Shown piece by piece: positions 32,165-42,704 of a stretch of DNA of 64,000 nucleotides (position 1 is its first letter; every line of letters starts with the position of its first letter). The notes below the pieces were generated by a model that was given only the letters and a program-made list of their open reading frames with translations, did no database searches and was not told the DNA's origin. Source of the DNA: Prionace glauca (taxonomy: Eukaryota; Chordata; Chondrichthyes; Carcharhiniformes; Carcharhinidae). Location of the stretch: positions 60,456,515 to 60,520,514 of the forward strand of contig CM075760.1 of NCBI GenBank assembly GCA_037974335.1, written 5' to 3'. Position numbers and translations under genes: made by a program.

Positions 32165-33655
32165 TCCAGAGGCCCAGGGCAATGATGTGAGGACAGGGAT
32201 TTAAGTCGGACCCTTCCCGCAGGTAGATTTTGAATTCTATTGATAAATCTGGAATGGATACTAATTGCGATCACTGGAACCGCTCTGCTTCCCCAATGGA
32301 GGAAATCTGCCATCCCTACATTGTCTCACAAGGAGATAACTGCAGACTGAAAGCAAAATAGCTGACTCTTCAATATCTACAGAAGTGTCCTCGAAAACCA
32401 GTCAATTTAAGGGAATTTGGGACAGGCAAAGAGTGTTGGTCTTACCAAACAAACATCCCATGGAAAGATAAAAGGAAATAAAATATAAATGTGCATGCTC
32501 AAATATAACAGCATGTATCGTCTCCCTGAGCCATTTCTCAGTCTGCCTGTGATTATTTCTGTCCGTCCATCACAATATCCTGATGTGTTGGAAAAATCAT
32601 CATTGTTGTTAATAGGGTGCCAGAGAAGGTAGAAAATAATCCTTTCTTTAGAGATGGGAAAACATCATCTAGATTTATAACTTCCAAAAATTCAAGTGCC
32701 TCCAGTACTGTTGCTGGGTAGATTTGTTTATAAATAGACCTTACTGACAACATGCAGGGTTTTAAGTTGGCTTGTAGCCAAGTGGTCAGTGCTGATGAAA
32801 CTGATCTTTGATCTACTGCACAAATACCCCCAGATGTTTCCTGTCAATAACTTTGAACATTTGACAGCAGCCTGGATTGCTGCCAAATACTGTGTGGAAC
32901 AGATTAGCGTGAAGCTGAATGGACAACAAAGGATTCAGGCATTTAAACAGTAAATGATTCATCCCCACAAGAAAGACACATTTTACATCGTAATCATTCT
33001 CATCAAATATTTTCATTCAGTGTCCTGTTCATTGTCTGAGTAAATAGTATCGCAAAACAATAAAGCGACCGGATGATTTTTTTCATTTGTATAGTTTCCG
33101 AGTAAATTTCATTCCAATAATTAAAGTCTGTTTATTAATCACTTCATGAAATGCGAGAGAGAGAGAGATGTTGGTGGGCCCAGTTCCCCAGTGAAGTAAA
33201 ATCGGTGCAATGACATTAAAACAACATCATAAAACTGACATGAACACCGGGGATTCCTGGAATATTCTGAAAGTTCTGCACCCTATTGAAACAGCAGCGT
33301 GTCTTGTACCTGATTAGCACCGTGTTCTATTGTACAGTATAATCTGATTTCTGTTATTGAAGAGTTCCTCTCATAGCTGCCAATGAGTGGAGAAATGATC
33401 AGTTCATAACCTGATTCAATGGAAGATAAAACATTTATTCTTGTGATACTGTGCAATGTGCCGCAAAGTCCTGATATCCTGTGTTCCCAATACCAGTGTA
33501 TGTTAGACAGCCGGTGGCCAATACAGTGAGTTGCAATGACTTGGATGCTGAAGGAGAACTTTAATGATCTCAGTGTCCGTTCCGAGCCATTAACTTCTCC
33601 GTCAAAAATCAATTTAATTTTATGTTTCTCCGTCAACTCACTATTTAATTATCAG
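32165..33655 (+). repeat. IgH 5'-flanking block, copy next to the intact V
   Basis: Counterpart of 20120-21610 (see that entry for the matched anchors). Here it leads within 700 bp into the working VH promoter, so this copy is the one attached to the intact cluster. Confidence 0.88.
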
Positions 33656-34180
33656 GAGGTTGGGATTCTCATTATTTTCAAAGGCCTGTCTTCGAGATTG
33701 GGGCAGTTTGACAAATATAAGGAGAAATATTGTATTGTGTGAGAGTTTCTTCTCATCTCCAAACCCAATTTGTACAGCGAAAGCCACCAAACTGTAAATA
33801 GAATCACTTTGTATATCCTACACATTGAGTTACAGAAATCGATGGTATTTCTTCTGATAAATTGTGCTTTATTATTATAATGTGGCAGAGACACGGAGTT
33901 GTTGCAAAATTCTCTAATGTTCCAAAATGTTATTTCTTCATTTTCAGATTTATTTTCTTCTTGGGGGTGTGGTAATAAAATCACCATTTTTACAATGGAA
34001 TTACTTATTTAAATAAATAAATGATGAACTGTAACATCACCATCAGAAATAATGGGGACAATACAATGAACATTTCAGCCAAACAAATATCCCGATACAG
34101 ATAAAATGTCCATTTTAATATTAATCTATTGTAAATCTCCGAGTCCATTCTGTTGGGGGTGTGGAAGGTGGGACGTGGAT
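33656..34180. other. VH upstream flank, nothing recognised
   Basis: AT-rich. No ATGCAAAT octamer or its complement was found between here and the leader ATG. Confidence 0.55.
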
Positions 34181-34222
34181 CCAGGCGCCGCCTCCAGCAG
34201 GGAATCAACAGGCGGCGCCTGG
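34181..34222. promoter_or_regulatory. Perfect 13-bp inverted repeat in the VH promoter
   Basis: Left arm CCAGGCGCCGCCT (34181-34193) and right arm AGGCGGCGCCTGG (34210-34222) are exact reverse complements around a 16-bp loop. It is a GC-rich island in AT-rich flanks and ends 22 bp before the TATA-like element. It could bind a dimeric factor or form a cruciform; the role is inferred. Confidence 0.75.
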
Positions 34223-34242
34223 AAAGCCGCCCCCTTCTGCCG

Positions 34243-34256
34243 GGTATTTAAATACC
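34243..34256 (+). promoter_or_regulatory. TATA-like core promoter of the VH gene
   Basis: TATTTAAATA (34245-34254) lies about 90 bp before the leader ATG. With flanks it is the perfect 14-bp palindrome GGTATTTAAATACC. Transcription probably starts 25-35 bp downstream, leaving a short 5' leader. Confidence 0.7.
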
Positions 34257-34343
34257 GCTCACTGGGACCGGAATCCAACAGTCCGGGAGCTGGTTTGTTC
34301 ACTGAGTTCCTGACACAACCATTTCCCCCAAATCACCAGAAAG

Positions 34344-34389
34344 ATGAGGTCGGCCATTTCTCTCAGTTTGTTGCTGACTTTCTTATCTG
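34344..34389 (+). CDS. IgM heavy chain leader exon (L-part 1)
   Basis: ATG at 34344 opens the signal peptide M-R-S-A-I-S-L-S-L-L-L-T-F-L-S plus one base, a basic start followed by a hydrophobic core. The exon ends at a consensus donor (TCTG then GTGAGT). The next exon completes the signal with G-V-Q-S, after which the mature chain begins D-V-V-L. The 133-bp intron (34390-34522) is typical of V genes. Confidence 0.96.
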
Positions 34390-34522
34390 GTGAGTATTTT
34401 TTTTATTATTGTTCAAGTCTCTCTCTGTTACTGTCTCAGTGTTAGTGTGTCTCTGGAATGTTCCAGACTCAGCAATCATTTCACTAAGATTAATCCCTGG
34501 TGTTTTTGATCTATTTTTACAG

Positions 34523-34827
34523 GTGTCCAGTCGGATGTTGTGTTGACCCAGCCAGAGGCAGCGACCGGGGGTCCCGGAGGTTCCCTGAAACTGACCTGTG
34601 AAGCCAGCGGGTTCAATCTTGGCAGCTACTACATGGGTTGGATCCGACAGGTTCCCGGACAGGGCCTGGAGTGGCTGGTTTACTACTATAGTTCATCTGA
34701 CAACAGCTACGCCCCATCAATTAAGGGTCGATTTACTGCGTCCAAAGACACTTCAAACAGCATCTTCTCTTTGGACATGAGGAGCCTGAAGATCGAAGAC
34801 ACGGCCATCTATTACTGTGCCAGAGAC
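34523..34827 (+). CDS. IgM heavy chain variable segment (VH), germline, intact
   Basis: Encodes the end of the signal peptide and the V domain up to the start of CDR3. FR1 is [20 protein letters not shown] then T-C; CDR1 is [12 protein letters not shown]2 has [16 protein letters not shown]2 is [18 protein letters not shown]3 runs from R-F-T to D-T-A-I-Y-Y-C and ends A-R-D. Both cysteines, the core Trp and the D-T-A-x-Y-Y-C motif are present and there is no stop. The 3' edge is set by the recombination signal, so the segment is not joined to D or J here: this is the germline form used in somatic joining in B cells. The reading frame continues past the signal to 34899 only by chance. Confidence 0.97.
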
Positions 34828-34866
34828 CACAGCGAGAGGATCCAGGGCTTCACCCGGACAAGAACA
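34828..34866 (+). promoter_or_regulatory. VH recombination signal, 23-bp spacer
   Basis: Heptamer CACAGCG (34828-34834; one change from CACAGTG, with the essential CAC kept), 23-bp spacer, nonamer ACAAGAACA (34858-34866). This is the RAG target for joining V to a D with a 12-bp spacer. Confidence 0.94.
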
Positions 34867-35212
34867 GCCAGGGAGGGGATTCCGCAACTTCCATCATAAC
34901 CTGAAGGTCAGTATCTGTTTTAAATGCAATATGATCGAGGCTGGTCACAACCAAACTATAATCGCGTTAAAAAAAAGTAACACAGAATGTATTTAACAGT
35001 AAAACTTCCCAAACTCACCGATATAACTGGTGAGCTTTTCACTGACTTTATTTTCATTGTAGTTTCAGCAAGTACCACATACGATATATTACTCTTGTTA
35101 ATATTTCTGATAGATTGTGTTGTATAAACATTTGCCTACATTTTACATTAGAGCGAAATTAATGGTCCTTTTCAAGTGAATATTGAACAGCAGTGCTGAA
35201 CAGAGTGAGTGC

Positions 35213-35240
35213 AGTTTTTGTATGGGTGTGTGTCACTGTG
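35213..35240 (+). promoter_or_regulatory. D1 5' recombination signal, 12-bp spacer
   Basis: Nonamer complement AGTTTTTGT (35213-35221), 12-bp spacer, heptamer CACTGTG (35234-35240), a perfect heptamer. Pairs with the 23-bp signal of V. Confidence 0.95.
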
Positions 35241-35255
35241 ATATACTATGGGAAT
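35241..35255 (+). CDS. Diversity segment D1 (15 bp)
   Basis: ATATACTATGGGAAT between two recombination signals. Frames give I-Y-Y-G-N, Y-T-M-G or I-L-W-E, none with a stop. It supplies CDR3 after joining. About 350 bp separates it from the V signal, the usual close spacing of shark IgH clusters. Confidence 0.94.
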
Positions 35256-35293
35256 CACCGTGCTGAGAAAAGCGCCATCCTCATACAAAAACC
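35256..35293 (+). promoter_or_regulatory. D1 3' recombination signal, 22-bp spacer
   Basis: Heptamer CACCGTG (35256-35262), 22-bp spacer, nonamer ACAAAAACC (35285-35293), a consensus nonamer. It behaves as the long-spacer class and so pairs with the 12-bp signal of D2. Confidence 0.94.
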
Positions 35294-35602
35294 TCAGAAA
35301 AGGACGTTGCTTAAATTTGTGACCAATGCCATTGCCGAATGCCAAAGTAAATGAGGGTTCAACAAAATAATACTGAGAAACAACATTGTTTCTTTTTAGG
35401 ATGTAAAATGCTTCAATTTTATTGTTATTGATTTACACGCTGAATGTGCACAGAGAGTGTAAAAGTTTCTAACCCCTTTTATTAATATCATGACCAGTAA
35501 AAATTGAAATATCTCACTGACTCACCCTTAGCGAGCTGGAAACAGGCTTTTGAAATAACAGTGAAATTAACTGTCTGTATTTTATAGTTAACAGTCCGCC
35601 TC

Positions 35603-35630
35603 AGTATTTGTCATGCTGTGTCTCACTGTG
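35603..35630 (+). promoter_or_regulatory. D2 5' recombination signal, 12-bp spacer
   Basis: Nonamer complement AGTATTTGT (35603-35611), 12-bp spacer, perfect heptamer CACTGTG (35624-35630). Confidence 0.94.
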
Positions 35631-35643
35631 ATAACTGGGATGG
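35631..35643 (+). CDS. Diversity segment D2 (13 bp)
   Basis: ATAACTGGGATGG between two 12-bp-spacer signals. Frames give I-T-G-M, N-W-D or a frame with an initial TAA that trimming could remove. D1 and D2 share the ATA-ACT-GGGA core, so one probably arose from the other. Confidence 0.94.
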
Positions 35644-35671
35644 CACAGCAGTTACTGTCAATACAAAAACC
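35644..35671 (+). promoter_or_regulatory. D2 3' recombination signal, 12-bp spacer
   Basis: Heptamer CACAGCA (35644-35650), 12-bp spacer, consensus nonamer ACAAAAACC (35663-35671). Pairs with the 23-bp signal of JH. Confidence 0.94.
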
Positions 35672-35996
35672 CCTCAGCACTGATTGACTGAAACTGAATC
35701 AGTGTCACTTTTAAATCCCAACTGTAATCACAGTACAGTATTATTTATGTCCAGCACTGACCACATGGCAGGAATAAACATGGAAAATCTTGATAATTAC
35801 TCAATTATCGATGTCTGTTTTCAACAACATGTTCAGCTGTAACTCTGTGAAATATAAAACTTTAGGGTCATTTATGAATGTCAAATGATATCCAGAAATA
35901 CAATCATAATTTAATAAACTTTAATTGATTTTGCTTTTCCTTGGGTTTGTGAATATTTAAAATAATGGTGAATTTGTCTCTATTTTGTGCAGGGAC

Positions 35997-36035
35997 GGTT
36001 ATTGTATGACACAGCCTACGGAATGTGACACTGTG
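35997..36035 (+). promoter_or_regulatory. JH recombination signal, 23-bp spacer
   Basis: Nonamer complement GGTTATTGT (35997-36005), 23-bp spacer, perfect heptamer CACTGTG (36029-36035). Confidence 0.95.
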
Positions 36036-36083
36036 ACTACTTCGACTACTGGGGACAAGGGACCATGGTGACGGTGACGACAG
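36036..36083 (+). CDS. Joining segment JH
   Basis: After two bases the reading is Y-F-D-Y-W-G-Q-G-T-M-V-T-V-T-T plus one base, containing the invariant W-G-Q-G. It ends at a consensus donor (ACAG then GTAAGA, donor GT at 36084-36085) in phase 1, which fits CH1. It forms the last strand of the V domain and is spliced across 10.4 kb to CH1. Confidence 0.97.
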
Positions 36084-39000
36084 GTAAGAACCATCCACTT
36101 ATTGAGAATTGGTTTACATGTGTCTTTGTTTTATATTTTTATCTATACTAATAATCCATGTGGTAACATAAATGTGAGTTTGGTGGATTCTCGGTTGAGA
36201 ATTGTTACAATGTTTCCTGTGATTCTGCTGCAAAGGGGTTTTAGAATTCCGCTCTTTCTGGACAATAGGTGCTGCTGAGGGATTCAATCCTAAATTGTCG
36301 GGATTTTGCGTTTATCTGTTGAGGTTATTGTGTGGTTGGGTTACTTTAAAATCCGAATGTCTGTTATACAATTCAGCGTTTCTGCAGCGTTTAATCTCGG
36401 TGACATCTAGTGGCTGCGGTTTGTACCATCTACTGCACAAGTGTTTGAAATTTGTACCAAAAAATTTAAAACACTCTAAAATTTCTATATTTATCCAGTG
36501 AAAATGTTCCACTCACTCACAATGCTGGTGCTGCTGTGCAATAATTTCTGCTTATTCTAAACATGAATTAGTTTGGTGATGGGCGAATTGGCTGGAATTT
36601 ACATTAAACATTTCTGTAAATGTTATATTTGATTCTGTTGAGAGTGTTTGTAGAATTGAGCTGCTTCCGCATGAAGCGGGGTTCAGTCTCTCAGTGATGC
36701 GTTTTTTTTCTGGTGAGGAGATTATGTATCTGGGTGACTTTAAATACGTAAAATTTGTGAATTAATTTGGTATTTCTGCATTGTTTGAGCTCAGTGACAC
36801 TGAGCTGTTACACGTTTTGTGATTGAATATGAGCATTCTGCGGGTCGCAACTGCTTGATGCATGACTGCTGGGAGAAATAAAGCAGGGTTTATTGTGTTT
36901 GTATGTTTAAAATCTTTAGTCATAACGGCTTAAGCCGCTCGTTCAGAACATAGTTTGTCACTGCATTCAGATTTTGGGGTATCTGCAATGTTTAATCTCG
37001 GTGGCATTTGATGGCTGGAACTTTTACCATCCAAATGTTTAAATATGTTTGAAATATGACCCAATGTGAATAAGATGTGATAAAGTTTCAACGCTAATTT
37101 GTTGGACAAATTCCATCTCCTCGCAATGCTATTGCTATTATTCTAGATTTCTGTTTAGTTTAATAATTGGTTAAGAGCTAGTTTGCTAGATTCGATATTG
37201 AGGTTTTTTTTGCAATGTTATACTTGATTCTGTTGAATGGATAATTGATCTGTTTTTCTGTGAAACGGATTCATTCCCTCATTGATGTGTTTTGTTGTGT
37301 TTCTGCTGAGGAGATTCTATGGTGCAGTCACTGTGAATGTTTAAAATTTGTGCTATAGTTTGGCTTTGTGGCATTATTTCTGTGTTGTTTAAATAGTGTA
37401 TAACGGTGCCGTTGAGAGTTTAGATGTTTTCTGGTTGAACAGAAACAATCTTTGAGTTTGAAAATCCTTGTAGGGAGAAAACAAGCAGGTTGGGGGGAAA
37501 GAACACCTAAAAGATATCGCAGCATTTTTATAAATTTTAAATAACGCTTCAAGTGAGTCATGACTTACAACGCTCATTCGGACACTTAGTCTTTGCTGCA
37601 ATCACAAACTTCTCATTTACAAGGTTAATAGTAAAATTAATATAAATCAAAGAATTATTATTCGGTAATTTAACTCCATATTCACCACAGAGTATTTTAT
37701 ATTAATAATTTAGCAATAATCCCCTTTAATAGTTCTGTTGTGTATTTCACACAATTAACATGACCAGAACATTTTCCAGACTGGAAATATTTTGTGACAA
37801 TTCCAGAAGCTATTTCAATGATAACCTGCTGTTTTCACAGCCGTGCTCAGTTGAACAAGATACTTTGCATTAATCGGTATATCCCAGATTAAGTTCGCAT
37901 TTACTGGAATACGAGTTTTGCAGAATAATTTCCTTTTTGGAAATTTTTGTATCCGATTATTAATTTTTTTTCTATGCAATTGGAACCAGATTATCCGTTC
38001 TGAGTATTTTTTTAAATTAGATACCGAGATAATTAATTACTTATCGCATCTCAAAATTTGTGAAATTGTTTAGTGTTCCTCAATTGTTTTTACATTGTTT
38101 ACGCTCAGTGAAACTGAGCAGTTCTGGCTAAATGAAAATAAAATTGCCTTTGAATATTTTTGTAGGGATAAAGCAGAAAAGTTTCGGAAAATAAAATAAA
38201 TATATGTTAGGGCATTTTATTCATGTTAACTAATGGTTACATATTAAAATAAAACATGAATTACAATTCACTGTACCTCTGTTAGGGACATTACACTGCC
38301 CTGAATCTGTTATATTCGAAGTCCTCATTTTCAGAAAAATAATTGCCCAGTTTTTGTGATTTGAGACAGTCAGGGAGAAATAGTTAAAAGGCAAAGGGAG
38401 TTTTAAAATGAACATCAGGTTAATTTAAAATGTTTGTTGATTTTTTCACTGTTGTAATTTGACCTTTGATTAATTAGAATCAAACAGTTTATAAAAATTT
38501 GACAGACTGAACACAGTTTTCTGACAGATGAAATTCGCTGACACTCAAGTAAAATTGTTCAAATGATTGTGTTTGAATTGTAGTAAAGTGTCAACAGAAA
38601 CTGGCTACCGACTGACAATTAAATGCTTGAAATTCAAAAAGATTACTTTATAGAAAAATAATATGATATTATAAATACTATAAAAATAATATTAGCTCAG
38701 CACTTAATAACATCATGTCTCCCATTAATGTTAAACACAGAATAAATGACAGAATGGAAGAATAAATGACAGAATGGAAGAATTCATATTAACTGAAGCT
38801 TATGTTTAATTCTTATTAAATATTATAATGAAGAAAAGGTTGAGACTTATATTCTGCATCGTGTTTTTAGCGTTACAGAGCATTTGAATCAATTATCGTC
38901 TTTATGTTTGCACTGTTTAATTCAGGTCTTCTTTAATTAAACAATGTGTTCAGTAATGAAGTTGTTATATGGGTGGCCTAAATTATTAAATCTAGGAAGC

Positions 39001-40329
39001 AGTATTATTGATTTCAAACGGCCAGGCCGTTACAGTCTGGACAAACTCAGAAATCTGCATTTTTAACTCGTTTGTTCGTTGTAATAAGATATTTGTAGTA
39101 AAAGTGAAAAAGTAAAATATTACAATGTGATTAGATTTAAGTAAATGAATGACAGATGTTTGAATGTTTCCATTCAGTAATTTGAAATTATAGTTTAACA
39201 TTGAGATTTAATTGTAACCTAATTATTTAACAATGTTGGGGACAGAAGCACGTTTTGAATGATTGAAAACTCATTTTATTACAGAGAACATATCAGCTGA
39301 CAGGAGAACTAACTGACAATTAACAATAACTTAAAATGTAATATTAACGCTGATTAATTTAAAACAAAAGACCTTGAATATTGCACTAGCGTGCAAAATA
39401 TCATCAGTCTTAGAGAATATTTAATTGTATCAAAATGAATTCAAAAACAAAACATTTGTTTACTCAGCTGTGCTCGACTCGATAAATTGTTTTGCCTTGA
39501 TAATTTTGTTGATTACATTTAATTAAGAAATTAGATCCAATCAGGTAACGATTTTCAATGTAAATATTTCCCGGTTTGTTTAATTCTTAGTGTGTCACTG
39601 TATCTCTGATAGGGACATTGAACTGTCCTGAATCTGTTATTTTTGCTCATTTTCAGCGAAATTACATTTTTACACAATTTTCGCGAAGTGATGCAGGCAG
39701 AGAGAAATGATTAAAAGTCGAGAGGAGTTCTGAAATGAATACCCGCTTAATTTAAAATAGGTTATTGATTTTCTGTTGTAACTTAACTATTGATCAATGA
39801 GAATCCAACGGTTTGAAATTGACAGATTGAACAGATCTTTCTGCTGGGAACTCGACTGTTGAACTGTTTGTGTCTGTTCTCTTTCTGGGCGTGTGGTCAC
39901 TGTGTTGGGACCAGGAATCTCCCTGACTGGTTATAAATCTTTTGATTCCTTCTTCTGTACAGCAGGAAGTGAAATTTGATTTATTTCTTCAATGCACTTG
40001 TATCTGTGGGAAATGTGACTGTTTGGCTCGGTGTCTCAGAAATTAAGTCCCTGAAGCATATTGTGTCTATCAGAGAAGCAGAAACATCGGACTTTAGAGG
40101 GAGAATTGGGTGATTTTTAAGCAGTGATGTACCGGCCTTGGGAATGTTCGATGAACAAATACAAAGTGAGATTTACTATATTGTGCTCCGTATTACAGCA
40201 GCCCCTGAACTGTTTAGTTTGACAGTTGAAGGGTCAAATTCACTTGCATATTATTTTTAATCTTCTAAAGGCATTTTAGAGACATTTGCGCGGCCAGAAT
40301 TTTTAATCTAATTGTTCCTTCATAAAGTG
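36084..40329 (+). other. J-C intron, 5' part: AT-rich with internal duplications
   Basis: No exon. Diverged copies of about 0.6 kb follow one another just after JH: the block at 36370-36940 (TTTAATCTCGGTGACATCTA, TTGATTCTGTTGAGAG, GAGGAGATTATG) matches 36965-37530 (TTTAATCTCGGTGGCATTTG, TTGATTCTGTTGAATG, GAGGAGATTCTATG), with a third partial copy about 38050-38220. A second pair, 38265-38530 and 39595-39850, shares AGGGACATTACACTGCCCTG against AGGGACATTGAACTGTCCTG and following text. A heavy-chain enhancer would be expected in this region by analogy, but no motif cluster decides it. Confidence 0.7.
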
Positions 40330-40765
40330 TTGATGTGAAGCATCCTTGAACAACTGCAGTCCATATGCTGCAGGCATCCGCCCTGCTGTTAGGCAGGAAG
40401 TTCCAGGATTTTGACCCAGCGATTATGAATGAATTGAGAAATTGTTTCAGGTCAGGATGGTGTGTGTTTTGGAGGGAAGCTTACAGGTTATAGTGTTTCA
40501 GATGTGGCTGCTGCCCTTGTCCTGTTAGGATGTAAAGGCAGCGGGTTTGGACAGTGTATTCTATGGAGCCTTGGTGAGTTGCTGCAGTGCATGTTGTATA
40601 TAATGCACACAGTGCTGACACTGCCTATTAGTGATGGAGAGAGTGAATAGGGTGAATGAGGGGCCGGGTAATCTTGTGGGTGGCTTTGCCTTGGATTGTG
40701 TCAGATTGCGTGAGGTTTTACAAGTTTCTCTCATTGAGGAAAGAGGAAATTATTTAATTGAGACT
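40330..40765 (+). repeat. Interspersed repeat, same family as 18777-19250
   Basis: TAGGCAGGAAGTTCCAGGAT, CCAGCGATTATGAATGAAT and GGAGCCTTGGTGAGTTGCTG follow the same order as the other copies. The 62-codon frame in it is not a gene. Confidence 0.78.
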
Positions 40766-40879
40766 GACTTGTGAAAGATTTAAATGTTTTTCCAACACTT
40801 GCCCCACAGTCCGTGTTGTGCTCGCTTGTCACTCCCACTTACTGTGCGAGTGGGTGAGTATGTGTGGAGTGAGGGTGCT

Positions 40880-41286
40880 TTTTCAGACTGAATCAGCCAG
40901 ATAGAGACTTACACACATCACACACTCTCACACACATAAATACACACAGAGAGACTCTCATATTCTCTCACACATACACACGCACACTTACTTTCTCTCT
41001 CATACGATATCTCACACACATTCTCTTTCTCTCACGGTCTACATACTCTGTCTCAAATACAAATCCAGACACACTCTCGCTCTCTCAATCAGTCTCTCAT
41101 CTCTCATATACAAAAACACTCACACGCACACATCTCCACACACATTCTCTCTTACACGCAGACACACACACAAACATAAGCATAGTCTCAGGCTCTCACA
41201 CACGCACTCACTCTCCCACACTCTGTCACACACGCTCAAGTTGTCTCTCATGTATTCACACACTCTCTCACAATTCCTCTTGCACA

Positions 41287-41320
<34 letters not shown>

Positions 41321-41495
41321 ACACACACACATATTTCTATCTCTGTTGCACAGACTATCTAACACCTGTACATTCTTGCTGTCACACACTAGCTCGCTCA
41401 CACTCTCTCACAAACATAGACCTATGCAAACACTCTAACTTACACACAAACACAGTCTCTCTCACAAGCACAGTCTCACGCAAACGTTCTCTGTC

Positions 41496-41527
<32 letters not shown>

Positions 41528-41790
41528 ACTTTGCTTCTATCACCCACGCACATTGCACACATCTTTCTCACTCACACACAATCCCGTGCACACTTCCACA
41601 CACACATGAACAATATAATTGCTTTCCAATAGGCACACTGTCCCCTCTTGCAAACGCAGCCCACTGTCTCACACATGTGCAAACACAGTCTATCACACAC
41701 AGGCACCTTCACACACACATTCACCCCTCTCTCTATCAAACACACACCCAAACACCCTCTCACACACTTTCCATCTCACATACGTCAGAG
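40880..41790. repeat. CA/CT-rich simple repeat tract
   Basis: Long imperfect CACACA and CTCTCT runs, including a pure (CT)n at about 41290-41318 and (CA)n at about 41496-41520. Open frames on either strand give only Ser/His/Thr or Cys/Val/Arg strings. Confidence 0.95.
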
Positions 41791-41804
41791 AGACTGTCAT
41801 TTAC

Positions 41805-42115
41805 ATCATAGAATAGAATCACGAGATCCTACAGTACAGAAGGAGGCCATTCAGCCCATCAAGTCTGCATCAACAGGAATCCCACCAAAGCCCTATCCCC
41901 ATTACCACATGTGTTTACTCTAACTAGACCTCCTGAACCTATTCGCACGGCCACTCCCCTGAACCCAAACGTCTTTGGACTGTGGGAGGAAACAGGAGCA
42001 TCCGAAGGAAACCCAAGCAGACACGGGGTGAACTTACTAACTCCATACACAATGACCCATATCGGGAACTGAACTGTGAGGCAGCAGCGCCAATCACTGT
42101 GCCACCTCGGCCACC
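41805..42115 (-). repeat. tRNA-type SINE in the J-C intron
   Basis: AGAATCACGAGATCCTACAG at the left, GGACTGTGGGAGGAAACAGG in the middle and the tRNA-derived head at the right (GAACTGAACTGTGAGGCAGC). Minus orientation relative to the Ig gene. Confidence 0.85.
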
Positions 42116-42704
42116 CCTTCCCCCTCCCCCACTAACATTTGAATGAGGGTGGGATCGGGAAGCCCGAGTAAAACTCATGTGAATAGGTTTCAGCTGGAAA
42201 TTATTCTCTGTTCGGAGTCATATTTAGCACAAAGCAAGATGGTGATGGTTGTTGGAGGTCAAACATTTAAGTTGAGAAATCACTGCAGGAGTTCGGCAGG
42301 GGACTGTTCTGGGACCAACAATCTTCTCTTGCTTCATCAATGACACATTCCATACAACATGAGGTCAGAAGTAGGGATTTCCATGTGTTACACCGGACAC
42401 AAAGACACAATCAATAAGAAGGGATCTGGCTGAGACTAAGTCCGCCTGGCTCCTCAATACTGGTGTAAACTTGGTGTTTGATTCCTGTGTGACCCTAGTT
42501 TTGCTGGAAGCTTCCCTTCCAGCTCCCTCAGTCTGTCTATTTGTTCACTGATCCGTGTTTCTGAAAGAAAGGTCCCGACATTAAAGCAGCTGCCCGGTGA
42601 TCTACACTGATTCCTGACTTTACACAGCCCTGTTACTGAAAGCTGATCAATGGAGAGAATCGGGGAAAGATCGATGGAGAGGGAGAGGAGGAGGTGGCTC
42701 ACTG
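42116..42704. other. J-C intron, unassigned
   Basis: Unique-looking DNA between the SINE and the CTCA tract; nothing recognised. Confidence 0.45.

Noticed and set aside
34523-34899. V frame continuing to 34899 as part of the protein
   Set aside because: Bases after 34827 are the recombination signal and its flank; in B cells this part is removed by joining.
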